Shown here piece after piece: positions 36,413-43,794 of a stretch of DNA of 64,000 nucleotides. The translations under genes and the position numbers were made by a program. This stretch comes from Spirosoma sp. 48-14. GTDB lineage: Bacteria > Bacteroidota > Bacteroidia > Cytophagales > Spirosomataceae. The DNA is taken from positions 187,654 through 251,653 of the forward strand of contig NZ_MKUD01000072.1 in NCBI RefSeq assembly GCF_001898575.1. Reading direction: 5' to 3'. The number at the start of each line of letters is the position of its first letter. The stretch's first letter is position 1. The notes beneath the pieces are model-generated. The model ran no database searches. It saw only the letters and a program-made list of their open reading frames with translations, and was not told where the DNA came from.

Positions 36413-37675
36413 TTATTGCTCAATCCGGGCAGGTGTACGGTATGCCTCCCGAACAGGTTGCATATTTACAACGCAGCGAATGAGCAACGTAAGGGGAAAA
36501 ACCACATCGAAACTACCCGGAATCTTCGATAAAAAGATGCCCAGTACAATCAGCAGGGCTGTACCGCCAAAATAGAATGTCCGGCGATGGGCAGTTGTGT
36601 TTGCCCCTGTTGCCCAGTAGATGAGTGGCAGATGGAGCGGCATCAGATACAATAGCGTTGGATTCCAGCCCGTAACGCCATCGTCTCGTATGAGCCATAG
36701 CAGCAGCAGAAACCAGCCCAGAAAACCCGATACCGTAAACAGCAACCGATCGAGCCAGCGATCAACCTTACCGGCTACAACATATCGACGGATCGTAAAG
36801 ACAGCGATCAAAACCCCCAGAACCGTAAAAACAACGTCGGGGTCGAGGAAAATAGGAACCTGCTTACGGAAAACGTTCTGGGCTGCAAAGAGGGTTTGAT
36901 CGCCCTGCACAAACGGTACAATCTGTCCATTGGCAAGTTTTATCGTGGATTTGGCTAACTGATCATGGACTTGATCGGGCAGGTACATGGCCCGCCAGCC
37001 GTCGGTCTGTTCATTTGCCGGCCAGCCAATTGCCAGATTCATCCCGAGTTGGTACCAGGGCTTCGCGTTCAAATAGTCATTCATCCAGTCCCGATACGAT
37101 TTACCGGTCATGCGTGAACGTGATGGGATAGAAAGGCTATCGCCACAGGCTTCAACAATCATATCGCGAGGGCGAGTCGCGCAGTTGTCGTAATAAAATT
37201 TGTAACGATACTCCCGGTTTTCGGGCAAATAATTCGTTTCCAGGGCGGAAAATAACTTCTGACGCTGCGTGAGTGAGAGCGCCAACTGTTGTTCACGTAT
37301 ACTGCGGTTTGTCTGCTGGTAATAGTACATTACCTGATACAAATTGTGAACCGACAGAAAATACGGCAACGTACCCCGTAAAAATTTCAGAATAAAATAA
37401 TCAGCTCTATAATCGAACCCTCCATAACTATAGTCCCGATCGAGGCCAAGCGCCGGGTCAATAATCCGGATTTCGGTATGGCCAAACGACGACGAAATGT
37501 CGTCATCGCCCGGCCCATAGGTTATCAGGCTTACCCGTGAGGAAGGTGTTAACTGCTGGGCAAGCGAAGACGAATGGAGATTGACGATAAGGAATAGAAC
37601 CACTAGTAGGCTCACAAACCGCGTTGCGCTTCGATTTCCGGGCTGTTGCTCATCGCCCACCACCCAATTATTCAT
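36413..37675 (-). CDS. Lnb-type lipoprotein N-acyltransferase homologue (DUF4105)
   Basis: A protein of about 420 residues from the ATG at 37675. The frame is open upstream to a GTG at 37768 inside rsmI, and ATG 37684 is also possible. After a signal or anchor helix (FVSLLVVLFLIVNLHSSSLAQ) comes a DUF4105 domain with the Cys/His pair expected for the enzyme: DISSSFGHTEIRI and FYYDNCATRPRD. Four C-terminal membrane helices follow (for example FLGWFLLLLWLI). The Bacteroidota Lnb family N-acylates lipoproteins in place of Lnt. The start overlaps the rsmI stop by a few bases, indicating co-transcription. Confidence 0.82.
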   Translation of the reverse strand: MNNWVVGDEQQPGNRSATRFVSLLVVLFLIVNLHSSSLAQQLTPSSRVSLITYGPGDDDISSSFGHTEIRIIDPALGLDRDYSYGGFDYRADYFILKFLRGTLPYFLSVHNLYQVMYYYQQTNRSIREQQLALSLTQRQKLFSALETNYLPENREYRYKFYYDNCATRPRDMIVEACGDSLSIPSRSRMTGKSYRDWMNDYLNAKPWYQLGMNLAIGWPANEQTDGWRAMYLPDQVHDQLAKSTIKLANGQIVPFVQGDQTLFAAQNVFRKQVPIFLDPDVVFTVLGVLIAVFTIRRYVVAGKVDRWLDRLLFTVSGFLGWFLLLLWLIRDDGVTGWNPTLLYLMPLHLPLIYWATGANTTAHRRTFYFGGTALLIVLGIFLSKIPGSFDVVFPLTLLIRCVVNMQPVREAYRTPARIEQ

Positions 37676-38402
37676 CGTCTTCATTGTCCTCAAATTCGCT
37701 CGAACGCTCTTTTCGTCTTTTTTCTCCCTTCTTCCCCTCTCCTCCCTGAATGCAAATAACAATCTCACCTTTTACCGTTTTTTGGGCAAAATACGCAATA
37801 AGTTCAGACAATGTGCCACGTCGGTTTTCCTCGAACAATTTTGTGAGTTCGCGCGAAACACTAGCGGGTCGATCCGGGCCTAATACGTCAGCAAACTGCT
37901 GAAGCGTTTTAAGCAGTCGATGGGGCGACTCATAGAATACCATTGTACGCTCTTCCTCGACTAATTCCATCAGACGCGTCTGGCGGCCTTTTTTGTGGGG
38001 CAAAAATCCTTCAAATGTAAAGCGGTCATTGGGCAAACCCGAGTTAACCAGGGCAGGGACAAAGGCTGTGGGACCTGGCAGACATTCAACCGGAATATCG
38101 TTTTTAATACACTCCCGAACCAATAAAAAGCCGGGGTCAGAAATACCGGGTGTACCCGCATCCGAAACCAGAGCGAGTGTTTTTCCATCTTTCAATTGAT
38201 TGATCAAACGCTGAACCGTCTGGTGTTCATTAAAAATATGGTAACTATGAAGCGGTTTACTGATAGCCAGGTGTTTGAGCAACACACCGGATGTTCGCGT
38301 ATCTTCGGCCAGAATCGCATCGACACTCTGGAGAATCTTTATAGCCCGAAGGGTAATATCGTCTAGATTACCGATAGGAGTAGGCACAAGGTACAGTTTC
38401 AT
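37668..38402 (-). CDS. rsmI: 16S rRNA (cytidine-1402-2'-O)-methyltransferase
   Basis: A 244-residue RsmI that 2'-O-methylates C1402 in the ribosomal decoding centre. It has LYLVPTPIGNLDDITLRAI at the N-terminus, then EDTRTSGVLLKHL, LVSDAGTPGISDPGFLLV and FYESPHRLLKTL, all family signatures. The C-terminus ends in a Lys/Glu-rich tail (EGKKGEKRRKERSSEFED) that extends beyond the core. It overlaps the Lnb-like gene downstream. Confidence 0.97.
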   Translation of the reverse strand: MKLYLVPTPIGNLDDITLRAIKILQSVDAILAEDTRTSGVLLKHLAISKPLHSYHIFNEHQTVQRLINQLKDGKTLALVSDAGTPGISDPGFLLVRECIKNDIPVECLPGPTAFVPALVNSGLPNDRFTFEGFLPHKKGRQTRLMELVEEERTMVFYESPHRLLKTLQQFADVLGPDRPASVSRELTKLFEENRRGTLSELIAYFAQKTVKGEIVICIQGGEGKKGEKRRKERSSEFEDNEDDE

Positions 38403-38438
38403 ACAAAGCGAAATAGAGCCGCCGAAGCAGTGCTTACG

Positions 38439-38467
38439 AATAAAGCGCGAATTTCAGACGCTTTATT
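38439..38467 (-). terminator. Hairpin after the pterin dehydratase gene
   Basis: The arms AATAAAGCG (38439-38447) and CGCTTTATT (38459-38467) pair perfectly over 9 bp with an 11-base loop, starting 8 bases after the stop of the gene ending at 38475. The T run is weak. Confidence 0.5.
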
Positions 38468-38474
38468 CACTCTT

Positions 38475-38759
38475 TTACGCTTTCGCCTTTAAAATTTCAT
38501 CAATTGCGGCAGCCAGTTTATGATCTTTCTCCGTCACTTTATCACCGGCGTCATGGGTAGATAGCTTAATAGACACTTGATTATATACATTTGACCACCA
38601 GGGATGATGGTCCATTTTTTCGGCTATTAGTGCCACACGGGTCATGAAGGCGAATGCTTCATTGAAGGTAGCAAACTGAAAATCACGGGTAAGCTGGTTA
38701 TTTTGTTCCTGCCACATATAGTAAGGGATTTGTGTTTCCTGTTCTAACCACATCGGCAT
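38475..38759 (-). CDS. Pterin-4a-carbinolamine dehydratase
   Basis: A 94-residue PCD/DCoH-like protein with FNEAFAFMTRVALIAEKMDH, HHPWWSNVYNQVSIKLSTHD and DHKLAAAID. The HHPWW-x(3)-Y segment and the following ST/HD are the active-site signature for dehydrating 4a-hydroxy-tetrahydrobiopterin. The family core begins near MWQEQNNQL, so the true start may be the ATG at 38717, giving 80 residues. No phenylalanine hydroxylase gene is nearby. Confidence 0.9.
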   Translation of the reverse strand: MPMWLEQETQIPYYMWQEQNNQLTRDFQFATFNEAFAFMTRVALIAEKMDHHPWWSNVYNQVSIKLSTHDAGDKVTEKDHKLAAAIDEILKAKA

Positions 38760-38853
38760 GTATTGTGTTGCAGTTCCCTAACCTATCTCAACCGTATTTT
38801 CCATCCCGCCCCCTTGCTGAAAAATTTGGCACGCTAATTGAAAGAAACAGGTT

Positions 38854-38949
38854 ATGAATAATCGTACTCTAATCAGTGCCGGTATCAGCCTAGCCGTGCT
38901 CACCTTCTCTGTTGCGTGCTGGACATTGGTAATCATGCTATTATTGTAA
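38854..38949 (+). CDS. Possible 31-residue membrane microprotein
   Basis: A short ORF from the ATG at 38854, MNNRTLISAGISLAVLTFSV then ACWTLVIMLLL, predicting a single membrane helix. A purine-rich AAAGAAACAGG precedes the start. It lies alone between the divergent dehydratase and a 72-residue gene. Coding is suggested only by its clean hydrophobic composition and cannot be proven from one sequence. Confidence 0.35.
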   Translation: MNNRTLISAGISLAVLTFSVACWTLVIMLLL

Positions 38950-39321
38950 GCAAACAACTCTGACAAGTATCTACTCGCTTTTGAAGGGACAGATGATCAG
39001 CTAGTGAGCGCTTAACGCTCTACCCTTCATCCTACTTAATACAATGTATTTACCAGTCTGACTTCTGACCAACCTAAATTACCCAGAAGGCTTATCTCAC
39101 AATTGCCTGGTAACCAAGACAAAGGTAGGTAATTACCGATGAATTAGGCTACTGTATAAGGTTAGCATGCGCTTACACTTGGTAGTATTTTGATCAGAAT
39201 AAATCATTCCAGCCAAAATTGCCTACCGATTGCGCTGATCAATAATACTGGACGAGTAAATGCATTAACAGATAAAAATACACTATAATATGACTAACTT
39301 AGATTTTTTATTGAATCCATC
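38950..39321. other. Intergenic region
   Basis: 372 bases with no supported ORF or hairpin. The last 60 bases are AT-rich and probably contain the promoter of the small plus-strand gene starting at 39322. Confidence 0.35.
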
Positions 39322-39540
39322 ATGAATAAAAACTTGTATTTATCCTTAATGACTAGTGTATTGGTCGTGTGTATGTTCATTAGCTTCCGGGTTAGTCAGA
39401 CGAATCAAAGCGAGCGGACATCCAACATTCAGCCAAACTTGATGCAAAGTGACAGACAGCAATTTTCCAAAAGAAACAAAATTTTTCTGGACAGTCTTAA
39501 TGAAGTTCATCCAGACTTTTTAAAAAGAGCTGGGATGTAA
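39322..39540 (+). CDS. Small hypothetical membrane or secreted protein
   Basis: A 72-residue protein with one N-terminal hydrophobic segment (YLSLMTSVLVVCMFISF) that could be a signal peptide or membrane anchor, then a polar tail ending NEVHPDFLKRAGM. No family is recognised. It is a single-gene unit closed by a very strong hairpin terminator 7 bases after the stop, which supports it being expressed. Confidence 0.6.
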   Translation: MNKNLYLSLMTSVLVVCMFISFRVSQTNQSERTSNIQPNLMQSDRQQFSKRNKIFLDSLNEVHPDFLKRAGM

Positions 39541-39546
39541 GTAAGT

Positions 39547-39603
39547 TAACAAAACAAAGGCGCTCCTTTTACAAGTTGTAAAAGGAGCGCCTTTGTTTTG
39601 TTA
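39547..39603 (+). terminator. Very long perfect hairpin terminator
   Basis: Arms of 26 bp (39547-39572 and 39578-39603) are exact inverted complements around a 5-base loop AAGTT. The 3' arm ends in a T-rich stretch (TTTGTTTTGTTA). It directly follows the stop of the 72-residue protein gene. The stem is far longer than needed for termination and would be a strong RNA 3' end. Confidence 0.85.
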
Positions 39604-40025
39604 AAGCCATAGTGCGAAGGATTGGTGTAAACTAGATAGACTAAAGTTTGTAATCCTTGCTATAAAAGATTTAAGTAAAGATTACTGTGCAACTTTGCTT
39701 AAATGAGCAATCTCAATGCTCATCATCGAGTATTTTTAGTCCGAACTATTGCCGGTCAATCATGTTGCCCTATGTTTTGGGTTTGTAGCATTACCGATAA
39801 GCCCATCCCCCGTTTGAGGTAGACTTTTCGATATTACTCTATTGTAGATGCAAACAATCGTTGTGTTCATTAAAAGTATAGCATACCGGACTGGTTTATC
39901 TACTAGTCCAGTCGGCAGAATTATAGAATTAGCCCCTGCCGAAAAATGAAATCGCAATCATTTGCAAAGTCAAATTATTTAATGGCAGATTGAGGTCGGT
40001 CCGGCCTACTTCAGAAATCTAAATT
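39604..40025. other. Intergenic region
   Basis: About 420 bases between the long hairpin and a small minus-strand gene. A minus-strand frame at 39760-39957 is open but has no coding character. Nothing else is supported. Confidence 0.35.
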
Positions 40026-40202
40026 TTACTTGATATTTCGAGATAACCCAATACCGATAAGGGTGCAAACAATCGAGAGGCCAAAGACCACAAAAGCATA
40101 CGGGTTATTTAAATAATAAAGCAAGTACTGGCACAGGCCAAAGCTAATGATCGCAGCAAACAGAAACGCCAAAGAAAGACCGCGGGAAAGATTGAACTTC
40201 AT
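40026..40202 (-). CDS. Small two-helix membrane protein
   Basis: A 58-residue ORF from the ATG at 40202: MKFNLSRGLSLAFLFAAIIS, then a second helix around AFVVFGLSIVCTLIGIG and a basic end LSRNIK. The two hydrophobic segments and the flanking charges look like a real membrane protein. It begins 16 bases after the stop of the zinc-ribbon gene on the same strand, suggesting a two-gene unit. No function is known. Confidence 0.6.
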   Translation of the reverse strand: MKFNLSRGLSLAFLFAAIISFGLCQYLLYYLNNPYAFVVFGLSIVCTLIGIGLSRNIK

Positions 40203-40218
40203 AGTGAGGAGGTGCTGC

Positions 40219-40440
40219 CTATTTGATCAAATAGTAATAGTGATTACAGGCCTTACAGTGATACGCTTTAAGAGGTAAAAAGCCAAAGTTCTTTTTCAAC
40301 CACCTAGGTCGATTCACGCGATCTTGATATTTGTCGCCACAAACTGGGCACCGATTTCTAAAAGTCAATTTACGCCAAAACAATAATAAAAAAGGGGCAA
40401 CTATCCCCATAGCAGCAAGCAGGAGAGATCGAATAGCCAT
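40219..40440 (-). CDS. Small membrane-anchored zinc-ribbon protein
   Basis: A 73-residue protein from the ATG at 40440 (MAIRSLLLAAMGIVAPFLLL, one membrane helix) followed by two Cys pairs, RCPVCGDKY and HCKACNHYY, which form a probable zinc ribbon. The Cys pairs are about 34 residues apart, separated by a basic segment. A frame upstream to 40497 is open but the ATG before the hydrophobic segment is preferred. It is paired with a downstream two-helix protein. The role is unknown. Confidence 0.65.
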   Translation of the reverse strand: MAIRSLLLAAMGIVAPFLLLFWRKLTFRNRCPVCGDKYQDRVNRPRWLKKNFGFLPLKAYHCKACNHYYYLIK

Positions 40441-40625
40441 TTTAAGTAAGTACAGGTTGTGAGCTGAAATATACTTAAAGTATACCGAGCAAGGCAATTA
40501 AAAACTATGAGTTGATTAATCGGCAAACAGCCTTTAACCCTACTAATAGCATAGAACTGTTTCTTGTCTTCCTCCTGCCGCTACACCTCCCTATATGCTT
40601 ATCTACTTATCTGAATGCGTGCTGA

Positions 40626-40937
40626 TTAAGCAGCTAATCGATAGATTCGACGAATCTGTAGTGTTTCATCGAGCCGTTCCCAATGCCAAATCGCTTTCCT
40701 GAAGCGTATACGACGGGATGGAACGGGTTGGCTTTGGTATAAATCATCATTCCACCGCTTAGTATAGCAGGTGGTTCGAAGCAAATGAGTTTTACGACGG
40801 TGGTTATATTTAATGAGTGCAAATGAACAGATTCGGTAGAGCCAGCCCCCATAACCGGTCCAAAGTGTACCTGTCGAACTAACGGGCCTTGTGAAGCAGT
40901 ATCTTGCTGACGTATGAAAGAAGTGCATGGCAAACAT
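40626..40937 (-). pseudogene. Possible degenerate ECF sigma-factor fragment
   Basis: The frame from 40937 contains GGWLYRICSFALIKYNHRRK, which resembles sigma region 2.3-2.4 (TWLYRIxxNxxIDxxRRRK). It is followed by a polar linker and AIWHWERLDETLQIRRIYRL, which loosely recalls the start of region 4. The N-terminal region 2.1-2.2 and the helix-turn-helix are missing or scrambled. An overlapping frame (40634-40933) is also open with a less biased composition and could be a small hypothetical protein instead. Evidence is weak in both cases. Confidence 0.25.
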
Positions 40938-41365
40938 TCAATTTAACAAACAACCAATAATTCAATTTTTTCTAATATTATCACAATACATAAAGGGTAA
41001 ATGTTCACTTATGACTATTTATTAAGTAAATGGTCAATATTTCAGACCAAAAAAAGCAAAATCAGTCGCTGTTTTATCGAAATACCACTTTACTAATTCA
41101 ACGAACTAAAGCACCAAAGTAACATAACCCGTTTCAGCTTAATCCGTGAACTTGATGGAATCCCATTTTGAACAAGCGAAGAACCAATCAGCGAAATCAA
41201 CTTGATTTGGGAAGGTTTTACCATTCAGGCCTAATTTCCTGCTTAAATCCTATCCCTTAGAAAAGACGGGTTTCATCTAGTGATCAGTTTTTAATATAGT
41301 GGTACTACCAAGCTTTAGGGGTTCTACCCAGCGACAAGTCAAGGGGATAAGGGAGCAAAAGAGGC
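40938..41365. other. AT-rich intergenic region
   Basis: About 430 AT-rich bases with no supported ORF, repeat or hairpin. It separates the possible sigma remnant from the terminator of the tRNA-Ser unit. Confidence 0.35.
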
Positions 41366-41396
41366 AAAAAAAAGCCCGAAACGGGTTGTTTCGGGC
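41366..41396 (-). terminator. Rho-independent terminator of the tRNA-Ser unit
   Basis: A perfect 9-bp stem GCCCGAAAC / GTTTCGGGC (41374-41382 and 41388-41396) with a 5-base loop, followed on the minus strand by eight T residues (41373-41366). It lies 27 bases downstream of the first tRNA-Ser gene. Confidence 0.92.
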
Positions 41397-41423
41397 ACCT
41401 GGCAATAAGAACTAGTAACTATG

Positions 41424-41510
41424 CAGAGAGGAAGGGATTCGAACCCTCGATACGGTTGCCCGCATACACACTTTCCAGGCGTGCTCCTTCAACCACTCGG
41501 ACACCTCTCT
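41424..41510 (-). tRNA. tRNA-Ser (anticodon GGA)
   Basis: An 87-nt class II tRNA. The acceptor stem AGAGAGG pairs with CCTCTCT with discriminator G. The D-arm is GTCCGAGTGG, the anticodon loop CTGGAAA reads UCC/UCU serine codons, a long variable arm is present, and the T-arm is GAGGGTTCGAATCCCTT. CCA is not encoded. It is transcribed with the tRNA-Ser gene upstream at 41592 and ends at a strong terminator. Confidence 0.96.
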
Positions 41511-41517
41511 AAAGAAA

Positions 41518-41583
41518 GTCGTCAGTCGATAGTAGCCAGTCGTCAGTACACTACTTAACGACTCCTGACTAATGACTGACGAC
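41518..41583. repeat. GTCGTCAGTC word-repeat palindrome between tRNA genes
   Basis: GTCGTCAGTC at 41518-41527 recurs directly as GTCGTCAGT at 41539-41547 and inverted as ACTGACGAC at 41575-41583. The outer arms pair at about 18 of 24 positions. The whole 81-base spacer between the two tRNA-Ser genes is built from such stuttered words, the same design as the palindromes near 18000, 20800, 60400 and 61350. It could be a tRNA-processing stem or a mobile palindrome. Confidence 0.6.
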
Positions 41584-41591
41584 GAAAAATG

Positions 41592-41678
41592 CAGAGAGCG
41601 AGGGATTCGAACCCCCGGTACCCTTGCGAGTACTTCTGATTTCGAATCAGACCCGTTCGACCACTCCGGCAGCTCTCT
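41592..41678 (-). tRNA. tRNA-Ser (anticodon CGA)
   Basis: An 87-nt class II tRNA. The acceptor stem AGAGAGC pairs with GCTCTCT with discriminator G. The anticodon stem-loop CTGATTCGAAATCAG reads UCG codons. A long variable arm is present and the T-arm is GGGGGTTCGAATCCCTC. CCA is not encoded. It is the upstream member of a two-tRNA-Ser unit on the minus strand. Confidence 0.96.
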
Positions 41679-41777
41679 ATTGTTGATTAGGGTGGCCCCA
41701 TATTTCGGAGTGCAAAGGTGCATGTTTTTTACTAATAACGCAAGATCTTGCTGTAAAAAAACCTCCCATTTTATGGT

Positions 41778-42863
41778 CTATGCGCTCATTTCACCGCTAA
41801 TTGGCTGTGCCAGTAATGTTTGTAATCGTAGTAGATCATTCTGTCCAGCCCCTGGTTCGCGACCCAGCAAAACCATCAATTTGGTTATAGCGGCTTCAGT
41901 TGTAATATCAGCCCCACTCACTACTCCAATCTGTAATAAGTGTTTACTGGTTTGGTATTGTCCCTGGGTAACACGCCCCCCCTCACATTGCGATACATTG
42001 AATATCAACACTCCACGATCAACTGCTGCTTTAAGAGCATTCAAAAACCAGGTGTCGGTAGGTGCATTGCCAGCCCCAAAGGTTTCCAGAACAATACCCC
42101 GTAGGCTGGGGATATTTGTAATCGATTCTACAACGGCCTGCGTAATACCCGGAAAAAGTTTCAGGATAGTTACATTCGGATTAAGTACGCTATGTATTTT
42201 TAACGTCTCATTGGGTAGGTAAGAACGAATAAAAGGGCGATTATAGTCAATACTTACGCCCGCATTGGCCAAATTTGGGTAATTCTCGGATGTAAATGCA
42301 TTGAATTGAACACTCTCCCGCTTCGTAGAGCGGTTACCCCGCAATAGCAGCGAATTGAAATAGACACACACTTCGGGAACAATTGGCCGATTGGCTTCGG
42401 TAGCCGCTGCTATTTCAAGGGCTGTAATAAAATTCTCCCGCGCATCACTCCGGGCCACACCAATTGGCAATTGCGCTCCTGTCAGAATAACTGGCTTAGC
42501 CAGACCTTCCAGCATAAAACTCAGTGCCGATGCCGTAAACGACATGGTATCCGTACCATGCAAGATGACAAAGCTGTCGTATTGGGTATAGTTATCCTGA
42601 ATGATTTGCGCCAGTTCAATCCAAACTGCGGGTTTCATATTGGATGAGTCGATAATCTCATGCAACGTAAGCAGACTGATGGCAAAGTTGAGCCGGTTTA
42701 GTTCGGGGAGTCGATCCAGCACCCGCTCAAAATCGAACGGAATGAGCTGCCCGGCCTGCGGTTCATAGACCATTCCAAACGTACCGCCTGTATATATGAC
42801 CAGTACCGATATTCGTGAATTAGTTGTCGCTGTTGGGTTAACCTGAATGATTCGATAAGCCAT
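41778..42863 (-). CDS. ansA: Type I (cytoplasmic) L-asparaginase
   Basis: A 361-residue asparaginase that hydrolyses asparagine to aspartate and ammonia. The first catalytic Thr is in VIYTGGTFGM and the second triad motif is VILHGTDTMSFTASAL. It also has LTGAQLPIGVARSDARENF and QCEGGRV. Absence of a signal peptide indicates the cytoplasmic type. It lies just upstream of the tRNA-Ser unit and downstream of tatD on the same strand. Confidence 0.95.
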   Translation of the reverse strand: MAYRIIQVNPTATTNSRISVLVIYTGGTFGMVYEPQAGQLIPFDFERVLDRLPELNRLNFAISLLTLHEIIDSSNMKPAVWIELAQIIQDNYTQYDSFVILHGTDTMSFTASALSFMLEGLAKPVILTGAQLPIGVARSDARENFITALEIAAATEANRPIVPEVCVYFNSLLLRGNRSTKRESVQFNAFTSENYPNLANAGVSIDYNRPFIRSYLPNETLKIHSVLNPNVTILKLFPGITQAVVESITNIPSLRGIVLETFGAGNAPTDTWFLNALKAAVDRGVLIFNVSQCEGGRVTQGQYQTSKHLLQIGVVSGADITTEAAITKLMVLLGREPGAGQNDLLRLQTLLAQPISGEMSA

Positions 42864-42915
42864 TAAAAGGAATGTAAAACGTATAATAAATTCTATGCGT
42901 GCTTGTTAATTGTGT

Positions 42916-43722
42916 TTACCCTGGCAGCAAATTCGCATAGAGGGCAGGCAGCAATCCCAGTGCATTTGTGGTCGTATGTCGAGCAACATCATCAATGCTG
43001 ACTTGCTTAAGATCGGCAACACGCTGCGCAATCAGCCGAATGTAGGCCGGTTCGTTACGCTTTCCCCGATACGGAACGGGTGCCAAATAGGGCGCATCCG
43101 TTTCCAGAACCAGATGTTCTAACCCTATGTGCGGCAACACTTTATCGAGTCCTCCATTTTTGAAGGTTGCCACTCCTCCGATGCCTAGCTTAAACCCAAG
43201 TTCAATGGCGCGTTTGGCCTCGTCAAGCGTTCCTACAAAACAATGGAAAATACCCGTCAACCCAGGCAAAGCCAGTTTTTCGATCAGGTCAGCCGCTTCG
43301 GCAAATGCGTTCCGATCATGTCCTGATCGGGTGTGCATCGAAACGGGTAATTGTTGAGCAGCAGCCCAGCGCAGTTGCGTTTCAAACGCCATGAACTGCT
43401 GATCGACGAACGACATATCCCAATAGAAATCAAGTCCAATCTCCCCGACGGCCATAAACGGATGCCGGTTAAGTTGATCTTCTACGGTCGATAGTTCGGC
43501 GTCTACTGTTTCGTTGACATAAGCCGGATGTAAGCCCATCATGGGCAGACAACGATCTGGGTACTGATCGGCAAGGGACATCATATCCGCTATCGTTTCG
43601 CTGGCGCAGTTCGGCATCCAGATCTGGCTAACCTGTTGTGATTCAGCCTGCTGGAGCATCGACTCCTGATCGTCGGCAAATTGTGTGTCGTATATGTGTG
43701 CGTGTGTATCAATGAGCATCAT
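42916..43722 (-). CDS. TatD-family metal-dependent hydrolase
   Basis: A 268-residue TatD-type TIM-barrel nuclease. The metal ligands are in IDTHAHIYD (His7 and His9), VGEIGLDFYWD, MHTRSGHDRN, GIFHCFVGT and LETDAPYLAP. Family members are 3'-5' exonucleases or D-aminoacyl-tRNA-type deacylase relatives. The housekeeping role in this organism is not known. It is placed 52 bases upstream of ansA, probably co-transcribed. Confidence 0.95.
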   Translation of the reverse strand: MMLIDTHAHIYDTQFADDQESMLQQAESQQVSQIWMPNCASETIADMMSLADQYPDRCLPMMGLHPAYVNETVDAELSTVEDQLNRHPFMAVGEIGLDFYWDMSFVDQQFMAFETQLRWAAAQQLPVSMHTRSGHDRNAFAEAADLIEKLALPGLTGIFHCFVGTLDEAKRAIELGFKLGIGGVATFKNGGLDKVLPHIGLEHLVLETDAPYLAPVPYRGKRNEPAYIRLIAQRVADLKQVSIDDVARHTTTNALGLLPALYANLLPG

Positions 43723-43749
43723 AGCCTAGCGGTATAACTGGTATGGCGC

Positions 43750-43794
43750 GTGAACCGGAATTAAACCAACAGGTTTACGTCTTTCACGGTTCAC
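43750..43794 (-). terminator. Nested hairpin after the GT2 gene
   Basis: The outer arms GTGAACCG (43750-43757) and CGGTTCAC (43787-43794) enclose an inner TAAACC-AACA-GGTTTA (43762-43777). The hairpin directly abuts the stop of the minus-strand glycosyltransferase gene at 43795. No T run is seen. Confidence 0.5.

Noticed and set aside
37676..37768. Upstream GTG start of the Lnb-like gene
   Set aside because: It would place about 30 highly charged residues before the signal helix and overlap rsmI by 100 bases. ATGs at 37684 and 37675 are better.
39760..39957. A 65-codon minus-strand frame
   Set aside because: There is no recognisable domain or supporting context.
41412..41723. A 103-codon open frame over the tRNA-Ser genes
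   Set aside because: It runs through two well-formed tRNA genes and is a shadow.
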